From Caryophanales bacterium UBA7476 (GTDB lineage Bacteria; Bacillota_I; Bacilli_A; RF39; UBA660): a DNA stretch of 10,187 bases. Both the position numbers and the translations under genes were made by a program. The stretch lies in assembly GCA_002477275.1 (NCBI GenBank), contig DLOU01000048.1, positions 50,977 to 61,163 of the forward strand, read 5' to 3'. The notes under the pieces are model-generated. The model was not told the origin of the DNA, searched no databases, and was given only the letters and a program-made list of their open reading frames with translations. Positions 1-7,230 of the stretch are shown piece after piece (within the stretch, counting starts at the first letter, position 1; each line of letters opens with the position of its first letter).

Positions 1-380
1 ATTTAAAATTAGAAGAAAAATTAGTATATACTATTCTTGCACTTCGTGTGACACCTGAAGAACAGTCTATGCAGGATGCAATTCACACAAAAGAAAATAT
101 TATCTTGCATAAAAAAATCAACGATAAAATTATTGATGTAGCTGTTCCTTTACTTTCTTCTATTGTAAGAGATGCACAAAAAGAAGGACTATTTACAAAA
201 GATGATAATATTGAAGAAAGAGTTAGAATGACTTTAATATTAAGTAATGAAATGTTTAATCATAATGAAATAAATGAAGCAAAAATTTCTGTATTTATTG
301 ATACACTTGAGAATATTTATGGAGCAAAGACTGGGTCGCTTTCATTTATACAAAAATTAATTAAAGGAGAATTAGAATGA
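1..380 (+). CDS. TetR/AcrR-family transcriptional regulator, C-terminal part (5' end outside window)
   Basis: The reading frame is open from base 3, so this is the last 125 codons of a longer gene. An internal GTG at 48 is valine, not a start. The visible protein is all-helical, with residues such as LEEKLVYTILALRVTPEEQ, then HKKINDKIIDVAVPLLSSIV, and a late helix near RVRMTLILSNEMFN. It looks like the ligand-binding and dimerisation half of a TetR-type repressor; the N-terminal HTH that would prove this lies outside the window. The gene ends in TGA sharing ATGA with the ATG of the ABC ATPase gene, so the two are probably translationally coupled. By analogy with other TetR-transporter operons it probably represses its own transporter operon and is relieved by a transported ligand. 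The family call rests on fold-like character of the C-terminus only, so it is good but not certain. Confidence 0.72.
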   Translation, partial: LKLEEKLVYTILALRVTPEEQSMQDAIHTKENIILHKKINDKIIDVAVPLLSSIVRDAQKEGLFTKDDNIEERVRMTLILSNEMFNHNEINEAKISVFIDTLENIYGAKTGSLSFIQKLIKGELE

Positions 381-1138
381 AAAAAAATATTATGATAAGT
401 GCTAAAAATTTAGTTAAAAGTTTTAATAGTGGAGATACTAAACAAACAATAATTAATAATTTAGATTTAGATATATATGATGAAGATTTTACAATTATAA
501 TGGGTTCAAGTGGTGCTGGGAAATCTACTTTAATGTATCTTTTGTCTGGTATGGATAAGGCAAATTCTGGTAGTATAATATTCAAAGATAAAGATATTTG
601 TAAAATGAATAATGATGAACTAGCAATATTTAGAAGAAAAAATTGTGGCTTTGTTTTCCAACAAATATACTTACTTGATAAAATGAGTTTGATGGATAAT
701 GTACTAACATCTGGACTACTTGTAAATAACAATAAAAAAGAAATAGTAAAGAAAGCAAAAGAATTATTTGAAAGAGTCAATATTCCAGAAATCACTTATA
801 AAAAGAATATGAATCAAGTATCAGGTGGAGAATGTCAGAGAGCTGGAATCGTAAGAGCAGCAATAAATAATCCTAGCATAATATTTGCGGATGAACCAAC
901 TGGAGCACTCAATAGTGAAAATTCGAATGCTGTACTTGATGTTTTAACTGATCTCAATAACAATGGTCAAAGTATTATTATGGTTACCCATGATAAAAAA
1001 AGTGCTTTAAGAGGAAATAGAATTATATATTTAAAAGATGGTAAAATATTTGGAGAACTTAAACTTGGTAAATATGAAACAAATGATAATACACGAAATG
1101 AAAAATTAGATAGGTTTTTAAAAGAAATGGGATGGTAA
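377..1138 (+). CDS. ABC transporter ATP-binding protein, MacB/LolD-type
   Basis: This 253-residue protein is the cytoplasmic ATPase of an FtsX-type exporter. All nucleotide-binding motifs are present: Walker A GSSGAGKST at 43-51, Q-loop FQQ near 94-96, signature VSGGE at 148-152, Walker B IIFADEP at 168-174 with catalytic Glu173, and H-loop His205. The FADEPTGALNS stretch and short length are typical of the MacB/LolD/BceA group, which drives mechanotransmission or export through FtsX-fold permeases rather than import. A C-terminal extension after about residue 230 is charged and has no recognisable domain. The ATG is preceded by AAAGGAGA at 363-370 and overlaps the TGA of the upstream regulator gene. 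The stop is only 3 bp from the permease gene, so the two are surely one transcript. Substrate is unknown; peptide antibiotic, lipid or drug are all possible. Confidence 0.95.
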   Translation: MKKNIMISAKNLVKSFNSGDTKQTIINNLDLDIYDEDFTIIMGSSGAGKSTLMYLLSGMDKANSGSIIFKDKDICKMNNDELAIFRRKNCGFVFQQIYLLDKMSLMDNVLTSGLLVNNNKKEIVKKAKELFERVNIPEITYKKNMNQVSGGECQRAGIVRAAINNPSIIFADEPTGALNSENSNAVLDVLTDLNNNGQSIIMVTHDKKSALRGNRIIYLKDGKIFGELKLGKYETNDNTRNEKLDRFLKEMGW

Positions 1139-1141
1139 CTT

Positions 1142-3451
1142 ATGAAAAAATCAATTATCCTATCTAAATATTTCTTTAAAAAAAATATAAAAGATATTAT
1201 TTCACTTGTAGTAATAATACTACTTTCAACAATATTATTCTCTAGCGCTATTATTATAAATTTTAATGTTAGTAAAGACTATGATAAAGAAGCAGATAAA
1301 TTAAATACATCAAGTAGTTTTTTTACAATACCTAGTGTAGAATTTAGAGATAATATACTTAATGATATAAAAAATATTAAAGGAATTGAAAGTGTAGAAG
1401 TACAAGATGGAATAATGCTTACCATTCCAGTAAATATGGAAGGATCTATCCAGGAACAAAATCAAATATTTTATAATATAGATAATGTTTCTAATATAAA
1501 TAAAAAAGAAATAATAAAAGAAACTACCGATAACATTAAGTATGGTATATACCTTTCAAATTATACATATATTCATTCAGGATTAAAAATAAAAGATGAA
1601 TATAAATTTAATATAGATAACATTGCCTATTCATTTAATATTAAAGGTGTAGTAAATGAAATGCAATATGGTAATTATACTTCATCAGTAATAGGGGAAT
1701 ATTTGGAAAGTGACGCTTATAATTATTTACTCGAAAACAATAAAGAAAAAGTAATCACCACTATTTCTGTAAAATCAAAAAATAGTTATTCATCTTATAA
1801 TAATATATCTAAATATTTGAGTGGTAAAAATATCAATGTTTTAAGCAAAAACTATAAAGAGCAATCTAAAAATCAAAGACTTGCAATTTCAAATATATTA
1901 GTTTTAATACTTATGGTATTTGCAAGTTCAATACTTATTATAAGTTTATTTGTAAGTAAATTTAAAATAGAACAAACGATAGAGGAAGAAACTTCTAATA
2001 TGGGTGCGTTAAAAGCGTTAGGATATACAAGTAAAGAAATAATCATGTCTTGTATATTTCCATATATAATAAGTGGATTATTATTTACAATACTCGGAAT
2101 AGTTACTTCATATTTTGTTTTGCCAATTTTAAGTAAAGTGATAGAAATGCAATCAGGTTTTATTTGGAAAGTTAAAATAGATTTATCACTAAATATACTA
2201 GTGTTACTTATCAATATGATTTTAATAACTACATTTACACTTGTTGCTGCCTTGAAAATAAAAAAATTAAATCCTATCAATGCAATTAGAGGAATAGCTC
2301 TTAAAGAAAATAATAAAAATTATTTTGAAATAGAAAAAATAAAAGGAAATATTCACTTTATCTTGATGTTAAAAAATTTTATAAATGCTAAAAAACAAAA
2401 TATATTACTTGGAATTATGTTATTTTTAATAACTATAATATCATCATTTATAGGTATACTTGTTTTTAATGTAAATATGAATCCTATTAACTTTATAAAT
2501 ACCTTGGTAGAAGAACATCCGTCAGTAGTTATTTCATCTAATCTTGATTTAAGAAAGAAATTTGAAACACAAGAAAATGTTAAAAGTGTTATATATTATG
2601 ATGAAAATGTTACTTTAAATTATAAAACTAACTCTTATAAAACTTTTGTGGCAGAAAATTTCAAAGATTTATCTAATGACTTATGTTATAAAGGAAAAAA
2701 TCCAGTAAATAGTAATGAAGTAGCAATAGGGAGTAAACTAGAAGAAACTTATAATATAAATATTGGAGATTATATTACATTAAGTAAAAATGGAAAGGAA
2801 AATAAGTATAAAGTTGTAGGCTTTATTCAATCTGTTAATTATTCTGGAGAGGTAATAGAAATGACTTTAGATGGATATAAAATACTAGATAATTCATATT
2901 TACCTACTACAATGTATATTTATTTAGATAATGAACAAAGATCAGAAGAATTTATAAATCAAGCTAAAAATGAATATGGTAATGATATTATTTCTACAAT
3001 GAATTACGCTGAATCAATGGAATCTGCTACAACAATGTATGTTTCTCTTGTAAGTATCGTTTGTATTATAATTATTGTAATTACCTTATTACTTATTTAC
3101 CTAATTTTATATATTGTAATTTTAGGAATTATTATGAAAAGAAAACAAGAACTTGGAATATTTAAAGCAATAGGTTATGAAAATAAAGCGTTAGTTAAAC
3201 AACTAGTAGGTGGCTTTTTACCTAGTACAATTATAGGATCAATGTTAGGCCTTATAGTTAGTAAGTTTTTTATGAGTAATGTTTATAACAAAATATTTAT
3301 GTCAGTAGGGGCATATAAAGTAAGCTTTGAATATCCATTTATAATATTTATAGGTTTAGTGATTTTACTAATACTTGCAACAATTATTATTGCAACAATA
3401 TTAGCGCATAAAATAAAAAGGATTTCAGTATATTCACTTATCAAAGATTAA
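1142..3451 (+). CDS. FtsX-like (MacB-type) ABC transporter permease with two large extracellular domains
   Basis: This 769-residue membrane protein pairs with the ATPase encoded 3 bp upstream. Reading hydrophobicity by eye gives one membrane helix at about 18-41, an outside domain of about 200 residues, three helices between about 250 and 370, a fifth near 418-440, a second outside domain of about 190 residues, and three more helices from about 635 to 760. Each half carries the FtsX coupling motif: NMGALKALGYTSKEI near 286-300 and ELGIFKAIGYENKAL near 671-685. This 8-helix duplicated layout fits the duplicated FtsX-domain permeases of Bacillota. It differs from BceB, which has a single large outside loop in a 10-helix protein. 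Two big extracellular domains suggest handling of a substrate at the outer membrane face, such as a peptide or lipid. There is no in-frame break. Confidence 0.92.
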   Translation: MKKSIILSKYFFKKNIKDIISLVVIILLSTILFSSAIIINFNVSKDYDKEADKLNTSSSFFTIPSVEFRDNILNDIKNIKGIESVEVQDGIMLTIPVNMEGSIQEQNQIFYNIDNVSNINKKEIIKETTDNIKYGIYLSNYTYIHSGLKIKDEYKFNIDNIAYSFNIKGVVNEMQYGNYTSSVIGEYLESDAYNYLLENNKEKVITTISVKSKNSYSSYNNISKYLSGKNINVLSKNYKEQSKNQRLAISNILVLILMVFASSILIISLFVSKFKIEQTIEEETSNMGALKALGYTSKEIIMSCIFPYIISGLLFTILGIVTSYFVLPILSKVIEMQSGFIWKVKIDLSLNILVLLINMILITTFTLVAALKIKKLNPINAIRGIALKENNKNYFEIEKIKGNIHFILMLKNFINAKKQNILLGIMLFLITIISSFIGILVFNVNMNPINFINTLVEEHPSVVISSNLDLRKKFETQENVKSVIYYDENVTLNYKTNSYKTFVAENFKDLSNDLCYKGKNPVNSNEVAIGSKLEETYNINIGDYITLSKNGKENKYKVVGFIQSVNYSGEVIEMTLDGYKILDNSYLPTTMYIYLDNEQRSEEFINQAKNEYGNDIISTMNYAESMESATTMYVSLVSIVCIIIIVITLLLIYLILYIVILGIIMKRKQELGIFKAIGYENKALVKQLVGGFLPSTIIGSMLGLIVSKFFMSNVYNKIFMSVGAYKVSFEYPFIIFIGLVILLILATIIIATILAHKIKRISVYSLIKD

Positions 3452-3463
3452 GGGGAAAGAAGA

Positions 3464-3721
3464 ATGAATAAAGAAAAATTTATTAAGAAATTAGAGAATG
3501 TTACAGGTTTAGATAATAATAAGTGTACTATTATCAATAGCATATTAGAAGACCACTTTTTACTCGGAAAAGGTAACAAAGAAAAAATTATTAATGATAT
3601 AATACTTAAGTTACAAATGGATAATGAACAAGCAGAAAAAATATATGAATCAGCAATGTCTATAATTGGAACTGGTATTAAAGATAAATTAAAACATCCA
3701 TTTAAAAGTCAAGATAGTTAG
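3464..3721 (+). CDS. Small conserved-looking protein of unknown function, last gene of the TetR-ABC operon
   Basis: I do not recognise a named family for this 85-residue protein. It starts 12 bp after the permease stop, behind a purine-rich GGGGAAAGAAG site, so it belongs to the same transcript. It has no signal peptide or membrane segment and looks fully helical. It has a first helix around residues 2-14, a loop, then a block near 28-45 reading HFLLGKGNKEKIINDIILKL, an acidic helix with QAEKIYESAMSIIG near 55-68, and a basic end, IKDKLKHPFKSQDS. The alternating Lys/Glu and Leu/Ile pattern resembles small helical-bundle or UBA-like proteins that bind another protein. Codon use matches its neighbours. 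Its place in the operon suggests an accessory to the transporter or its regulation, which is an inference. It could also be an independent soluble protein that merely shares the transcript. Confidence 0.8.
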   Translation: MNKEKFIKKLENVTGLDNNKCTIINSILEDHFLLGKGNKEKIINDIILKLQMDNEQAEKIYESAMSIIGTGIKDKLKHPFKSQDS

Positions 3722-3904
3722 GTATCAAAGATAAAAAATAAACAAAATCTATTCATATATTCTAACGAGAGATAATATGTATTCTTCATTATTAGAAAAA
3801 AGTTATAGATACATGATGCGCCTGTTCCATATTGAATTTTAGTTTAACTTTTTGTTCAATTTTTAATTTATAAATTTTTATAATCAGATAGTAATATTAC
3901 TATA

Positions 3905-4077
3905 ATGAACCTTTTCAATAAATTATCAAAAGTAATCGAAAAGTAATCGAAAAATCAAATTTGATATAAAATATGAAAGAATATATTGATGAAAAAAATA
4001 AGTCTACAATTGAAATATCAGAAAATGTAATTGAGCAAAAGGGCATTGGTAAAAATTTATTTTACGTGTTAAAATAA
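3905..4077 (+). pseudogene. Decayed C-terminal fragment, probably winged-helix tail of an AlbA_2/RecG-like protein
   Basis: A short open stretch MNLFNKLSKVIEK (frame starting 3905) stops inside an 11-bp tandem repeat, AGTAATCGAAA twice at 3931-3952. The second repeat copy puts KVIEK into the frame that continues, after one TAA at 3967, into MKEYIDEKNKSTIEISE and NVIEQKGIGKNLFYVLK, ending in TAA at 4075-4077. Repeated EKVIEK units followed by a short winged helix ending in GKGxNxxYVLK are what I recall from the C-termini of AlbA_2/RecG-like ATP-binding proteins. The winged helix here seems to lack its middle, because ISE runs straight into NVIEQKG. With an internal stop, a frame change at the repeat and a missing core it cannot encode a working protein. 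The family call is from memory of sequence style and is moderate. Confidence 0.5.
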
Positions 4078-4093
4078 AAATAGATTGATATCT

Positions 4094-4153
4094 TATATAG
4101 CAAATCATTAATGAGTGAAGAGATTTGTAGATATCTACGGCACTTGCTATATA
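4094..4153. repeat. Nested inverted repeat between two pseudogene fragments
   Basis: Perfect 10-bp arms, TATATAGCAA at 4094-4103 and TTGCTATATA at 4144-4153, enclose 40 bp. Inside lies a perfect 12-bp palindrome, GTAGATATCTAC at 4127-4138, and a weaker 5-bp pair, AAATC at 4102-4106 and GATTT at 4122-4126. The whole could fold as a branched stem. No transposase, clear target duplication or second copy is visible in the window, so a miniature mobile element remnant is only one possibility. It has no U-tract, so it is not a standard terminator. Confidence 0.5.
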
Positions 4154-4154
4154 T

Positions 4155-4480
4155 ATGTATTTAACTAAGTCGAAATACTTAGTTTTTATATGCATTTTTG
4201 GACTCTCGTCTCAGCCAGTTTATTACTTTAAAATTTATGCTGAACGAAAAATGAACGAAAGTGTTGATAATATTTTTTATAGACTTGGATATGTTGAATC
4301 ATTTGGAACAAGTATTGGAAGAATTGTGGATAGTTATGAACAATACAGCAAAAAACCAAATTTTGATTTGATAGAAACCACATTTTCTATTACATTGCCG
4401 CTAACATTGTTACTCCTAGTTTATCTCAAGAAGATATAATTATTAATTATTTGAAAGAATATAATAAAATAAATAGATGA
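4155..4480 (+). pseudogene. Frameshifted C-terminal fragment of an AlbA_2/RecG-like ATP-binding protein
   Basis: The frame from 4155 encodes 94 residues whose core YRLGYVESFGTSIGRI (residues 42-57), followed by SYEQYSKKPNF and FSITLP, closely matches the conserved C-terminal block (YRLGYIEaxGTGIxRI...PxFxxxxxxFxVxLPN) of the AlbA_2-containing, RecG-like putative DNA-binding ATPases common in Bacteroidota and Bacillota. GLSSQP at residues 16-21 corresponds to the segment just before it. An extra stretch of about 11 residues seems inserted before MNESVDNIF, next to a short direct repeat TGAACGAAA. At about 4401 the frame shifts by a net one lost or two gained bases. The family-like continuation NIVTPSLSQEDIIINYLKEY runs from 4403 to TGA at 4478-4480. 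The large N-terminal AlbA_2 and ATPase parts are missing. It is a dead remnant, probably an old gene import. Confidence 0.72.
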
Positions 4481-4586
4481 TAACTTAGGATAAAAAATAA
4501 ATTATGAAGATTTATCAAATTTTTTAGTAGTGAATACTTATATGATGCAGAAAGTATTTACCATGATTAATGGCATTTTATTTATT
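4481..4586. other. Gene-free AT-rich spacer
   Basis: No convincing gene, promoter or terminator is visible between the plus-strand pseudogene remnant and the 3' end of the minus-strand HD gene. The only open frames are about 20 codons or shorter and lack ribosome binding sites. Confidence 0.6.
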
Positions 4587-5279
4587 TTAACTATTTAAAT
4601 AATCATTTAAATAGTCTGTCCATTCACTAGCATTTTCCTCATCAAATAAGTGATATAAAAAATCTACAATGATTTAATGTCTATTCTTTGATTCCTCTTT
4701 TCCTGCCTCTGTTAACATTAAATCTTTCAATTTTAATATTTTTTCAAATATATGGCATACACTGCTATCAGCGCACCTTTTTGTATATTTTTCTGCAGTC
4801 ATATCTTTAATTGGAAATATATCCTTGTTGAAAAAAGGTCTTCCATTTTTCATACTATAAGTATAAACTCTCAAAATCTCATTAGCACCGAGTGCATCGC
4901 ACATATCAGCATCAGATACTATTTTACCTTCAAGAGTTGTTGGACAGCAACCTTTTAATCTTTTACTATAACCAATATTATTAAGAGCAAGACATACTTG
5001 ATCTTGTATATTTTTATCTACATTACAATCATTCATAATCTTTTTAGCATTCGTTAAATTTTCAGCACTATCTATTCCAAATAATTTATAATCATCTACA
5101 TCATGAAGTAATGCAATTAAAGAAACAATATCCTTATTTCCATTTTCTTTTTCAGCAAATTTTAAGGATAACTCCAAAACCCTATTTATGTGTTCCATTC
5201 CATGACCAGAATTATCTTCACTTAATAATTCACTTACCTGTGTCTTTACTTTTTCTATCATTATTTTTGTTTTTTCCAT
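4587..5279 (-). pseudogene. HD-domain hydrolase interrupted by an in-frame TAA near its 3' end
   Basis: The protein reads from ATG at 5279 (RBS AAGGTGAG at 5284-5291) for 201 codons to TAA at 4674-4676. It then continues in the same frame for 28 more codons (beginning IIVDFLYHLFDEEN) to TAA at 4587-4589. HD-superfamily metal-dependent phosphohydrolase residues are present: GHGMEH (His26, His30), LLHDVDD (His59, Asp60) and SDADMCDALGA (Asp123/Asp125). This places it near the YedJ/YpgQ-like proteins, some of which act on nucleotides. The C-terminal KLKDLMLTEAGKEESKNRH joins smoothly onto IIVDFLYHLF, as in family members ending in a helix after a Lys/Arg-His pair. The simplest reading is a nonsense change of one codon. 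All metal ligands lie upstream, so the 201-residue form might keep activity. It is transcribed away from the HAD gene at 5474 and has a weak -10 TATAAT at 5298-5303. Confidence 0.72.
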
Positions 5280-5330
5280 TTATCTCACCTTAATTATATT
5301 ATACAATAATAAAATTTTAATATATTGTTA

Positions 5331-5359
5331 TTGAATTTTAACAGTAATTCATATATAAT
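5331..5359 (+). promoter_or_regulatory. Sigma-A type promoter of the HAD gene
   Basis: TTGAAT at 5331-5336 and a perfect TATAAT at 5354-5359 are separated by 17 bp. Transcription would start near 5366, giving a leader of about 108 nt before the ATG at 5474. Confidence 0.75.
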
Positions 5360-5402
5360 ATAAATATTCTAAAAAGGAATAGGTTTGTAAAATATAACCG
5401 TT

Positions 5403-5422
5403 TATTGATAAGTTTATCAATA
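5403..5422. promoter_or_regulatory. Perfect 20-bp palindrome in the HAD gene leader (possible operator or hairpin)
   Basis: TATTGATAAGTTTATCAATA has 9-bp arms around a central GT. It sits about 37 nt downstream of the predicted transcription start and about 50 bp before the HAD gene start. A repressor bound here would act as a roadblock. As RNA the two-base loop is too tight, so the inner pairs would open to form a shorter-stemmed hairpin. It is flanked by AGGT at 5382-5385 and ACCT, which could extend a stem. I do not recognise a known riboswitch. Confidence 0.5.
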
Positions 5423-5473
5423 TTACCTGAAATTTAACATATCAAAATTACAACTATATAAAGGAGGATATTT

Positions 5474-6232
5474 ATGAATTCAAATAATAAAGACATAATT
5501 AATATTTTTGATTTTGATGGAACATTAACTACAGAAACTTGGCCCAAGTTTTGGGTATGGGTTAAAAAATTTGGATATAGTGGTGAAAGAAGAAATAATG
5601 AATTAGAAACTGCACTTTCCCATTATAGAAATACGCATAGTGGAAACAAAGTTGAAACATTTTTTGGATTCTTTAATGATTTACTAATTAGTAGTAATAA
5701 AACAATTACTCAAGACGAACTTATGGAAGGAGAAAAATATATCCAATATAGCTTAGGTCTAAAAGAATTTTTATCTAAAACAGATACCAAAAATTATATT
5801 GTTTCAGGTGGTTTAAAAGAATTTTTACAAAATCTTAAAATAGCCGTAAATTTTTGTGGAGTCTATGGTACTTCTGTAAACATTAATAAGAATGGGGAAG
5901 TATCTAGTATAGATGAAATAATGACAGATGATAAAAAAATATTAGCAATCTGTGATATATTAAAGAGACATAATAGGGAAGAAAAAGACTGTAATAATGT
6001 ATATTATATAGGTGATGGATATAGTGACGCACCAGCAATGAAATTTGTGCATGATAATGGTGGAAAGTCAATTTTTGTAGTTCAGCCTAATCAAAATGAT
6101 GAATTTCAAGAAGAAAACAAGAAAATTTATGAAAGATTGAATTATGAAGGGGTAGTTGATTTTTATTGTATGGCGTATTATAGTGATGGAAGCACTCTTT
6201 CAAAAGTACTAGAAAGAAAATTAAAAATATAA
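5474..6232 (+). CDS. HAD-superfamily phosphatase (subfamily IB, phosphoserine phosphatase-like)
   Basis: This 252-residue cytoplasmic protein has all four HAD motifs. Motif I is DFDGT with nucleophile Asp13 and acid/base Asp15. Motif II is IVSGG with Ser111. Motif III Lys is 154 or 155, in TDDKK. Motif IV is GDGYSDAPAM at 180-189, with Asp181 and Asp185 for magnesium. A helical cap lies between residues 20 and 100, the C1 position typical of the subfamily IB enzymes that include phosphoserine phosphatase. The substrate cannot be read from sequence; a small phosphorylated metabolite is the usual case. The ATG follows a strong AAGGAGGATA RBS at 5460-5469. It has its own near-consensus promoter and long leader and ends before the hairpin at 6290-6313, so it looks monocistronic. 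It diverges from the HD hydrolase gene, another small phosphate-cleaving enzyme, but a shared pathway is only a guess. Confidence 0.88.
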   Translation: MNSNNKDIINIFDFDGTLTTETWPKFWVWVKKFGYSGERRNNELETALSHYRNTHSGNKVETFFGFFNDLLISSNKTITQDELMEGEKYIQYSLGLKEFLSKTDTKNYIVSGGLKEFLQNLKIAVNFCGVYGTSVNINKNGEVSSIDEIMTDDKKILAICDILKRHNREEKDCNNVYYIGDGYSDAPAMKFVHDNGGKSIFVVQPNQNDEFQEENKKIYERLNYEGVVDFYCMAYYSDGSTLSKVLERKLKI

Positions 6233-6289
6233 AGAAATAAAAAGAATTTAAAGCCGAACTCGTAAAAAAATATAAAATATTTATCAAAA

Positions 6290-6313
6290 AAATCAAACAT
6301 TTTTGTTTGATTT
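6290..6313. terminator. Bidirectional hairpin terminator between the HAD gene and the ABC-2 operon
   Basis: A perfect 10-bp stem, AAATCAAACA at 6290-6299 and TGTTTGATTT at 6304-6313, has a TTTT loop. On the minus strand the hairpin is followed by a run of T's (A's at 6286-6292 on plus), serving the permease gene ending at 6337. On the plus strand a weaker T-rich tail serves the HAD gene. Confidence 0.8.
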
Positions 6314-6336
6314 AATTGTTTTATTGATGTATATAA

Positions 6337-7230
6337 TTATTTATTTTTCTTTAATTTATTTTGCAAAATATAAATTGCTAACAAAACTACAATAGATATA
6401 ATCATAATTAAATACATATTTGTCTGTGAAACATTATTTCCAAAAAATGATAAATTACAATCTATCCCATCCTTAATTCCCTTAATTGATTCAGGAGGAA
6501 CATTGTAACTTGAAAGTTTATTTAATGCAGCGCTTAAAGCATGATTTTTAATTAATGATGTTCCATACGTACCTGGCAAAAATAATAATACTCTTTGAAG
6601 TCCAATCCCAAAAGAAGAAATTGGCATATATGCTCCACATATAAATCCATATCCAGCACTTACTATAGTACCAACTGCAGAAACTTGACCTTGTGATTTA
6701 AGATTAAAATTAACTATAGATGATAAAGCACACCCAAATAATGTTAATATAATTATATCAATTAGTAATAACAATATATCACTTATTGTATAAAACCAAC
6801 CTTGCGTATAAGTATAAATTAAGCATAAAAATAAAGCTACAATATTGACAATAATAGTTGAAATAAATGAAGCAGTAAAGTAAGATAAACTAACAATACC
6901 CTTATTTATAGGAGATACATTAATATCCTTAGCCGCCCCAGAAACCTTATCTGAAACCATTAACAAATTTGAGGTAAATGCAACTGTTATACAACTAACT
7001 GCTAAAAGTGAGGATAATATTTGACCACTTACTAGTGCATTAATTATTTTATTTGATACATTTATCCCTTCTGGTATTGTTGATGTAAAAGTATCTTTAA
7101 ATATACCTCCCAAAAAAGAAGCATATAAAACTAATAAAATTGCTGGAGTAATTAATGAAGTAAAAAACATTGCTTTATCACTAAAGTATAATTTAATATT
7201 TCTCTTTGTTAAACTTAAAAATTTACTCAT
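6337..7230 (-). CDS. ABC-2 type transporter permease
   Basis: This 297-residue membrane protein is the channel subunit of an ABC-2 exporter (DrrB/YadH-like class) with the ATPase encoded just upstream. About six hydrophobic helices are visible: near 22-45, 65-90, 108-138, 148-170, 182-200 and 272-292, with short N- and C-terminal cytoplasmic tails. Family-typical features are RNIKLYFSDKAMFF at the start, GAAKDINVSPINKGIVSLSYF in the coupling region, and CGAYMPISSFG before the fifth-sixth helix region. The start is the ATG at 7228-7230. It overlaps the ATPase stop by one base, with GGAGGT just upstream inside the ATPase gene, so the two are translationally coupled. The likely role is efflux of a drug, lipid or peptide to the outside. 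The AraC-type drug-sensing regulator next door supports drug efflux, but no substrate can be read from the sequence. Confidence 0.92.
   Translation of the reverse strand: MSKFLSLTKRNIKLYFSDKAMFFTSLITPAILLVLYASFLGGIFKDTFTSTIPEGINVSNKIINALVSGQILSSLLAVSCITVAFTSNLLMVSDKVSGAAKDINVSPINKGIVSLSYFTASFISTIIVNIVALFLCLIYTYTQGWFYTISDILLLLIDIIILTLFGCALSSIVNFNLKSQGQVSAVGTIVSAGYGFICGAYMPISSFGIGLQRVLLFLPGTYGTSLIKNHALSAALNKLSSYNVPPESIKGIKDGIDCNLSFFGNNVSQTNMYLIMIISIVVLLAIYILQNKLKKNK

Noticed and set aside
361..795. 144-codon open frame on the minus strand
   Set aside because: It is the antisense shadow of the well-supported ABC ATPase gene and has no family-like motif.
1873..2280. 135-codon open frame on the minus strand
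   Set aside because: It lies wholly inside the FtsX-type permease gene on the opposite strand and has no RBS or recognisable domain.
3777..3842. 21-codon ORF (MYSSLLEKSY...) after the operon
   Set aside because: Too short, with a weak RBS and no recognisable similarity. Open frames this short are expected by chance here.
3831..3864. ATTGAA/TTCAAT hairpin followed by five T's as terminator of the TetR-ABC operon
   Set aside because: Only six mostly A-T pairs with an 18-nt loop and over 100 bp past the last stop, so too weak to call.
4004..4195. 63-codon minus-strand open frame in the decayed region
   Set aside because: No RBS, and low-information composition. The plus strand here carries recognisable pseudogene fragments instead.
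4590..4615. Perfect 11-bp hairpin ACTATTTAAAT-AATC-ATTTAAATAGT as a terminator of the HD gene
   Set aside because: No T-run follows on either strand, and on the minus strand it codes the repeated YLN...YLN end of the HD reading frame, which explains the symmetry.
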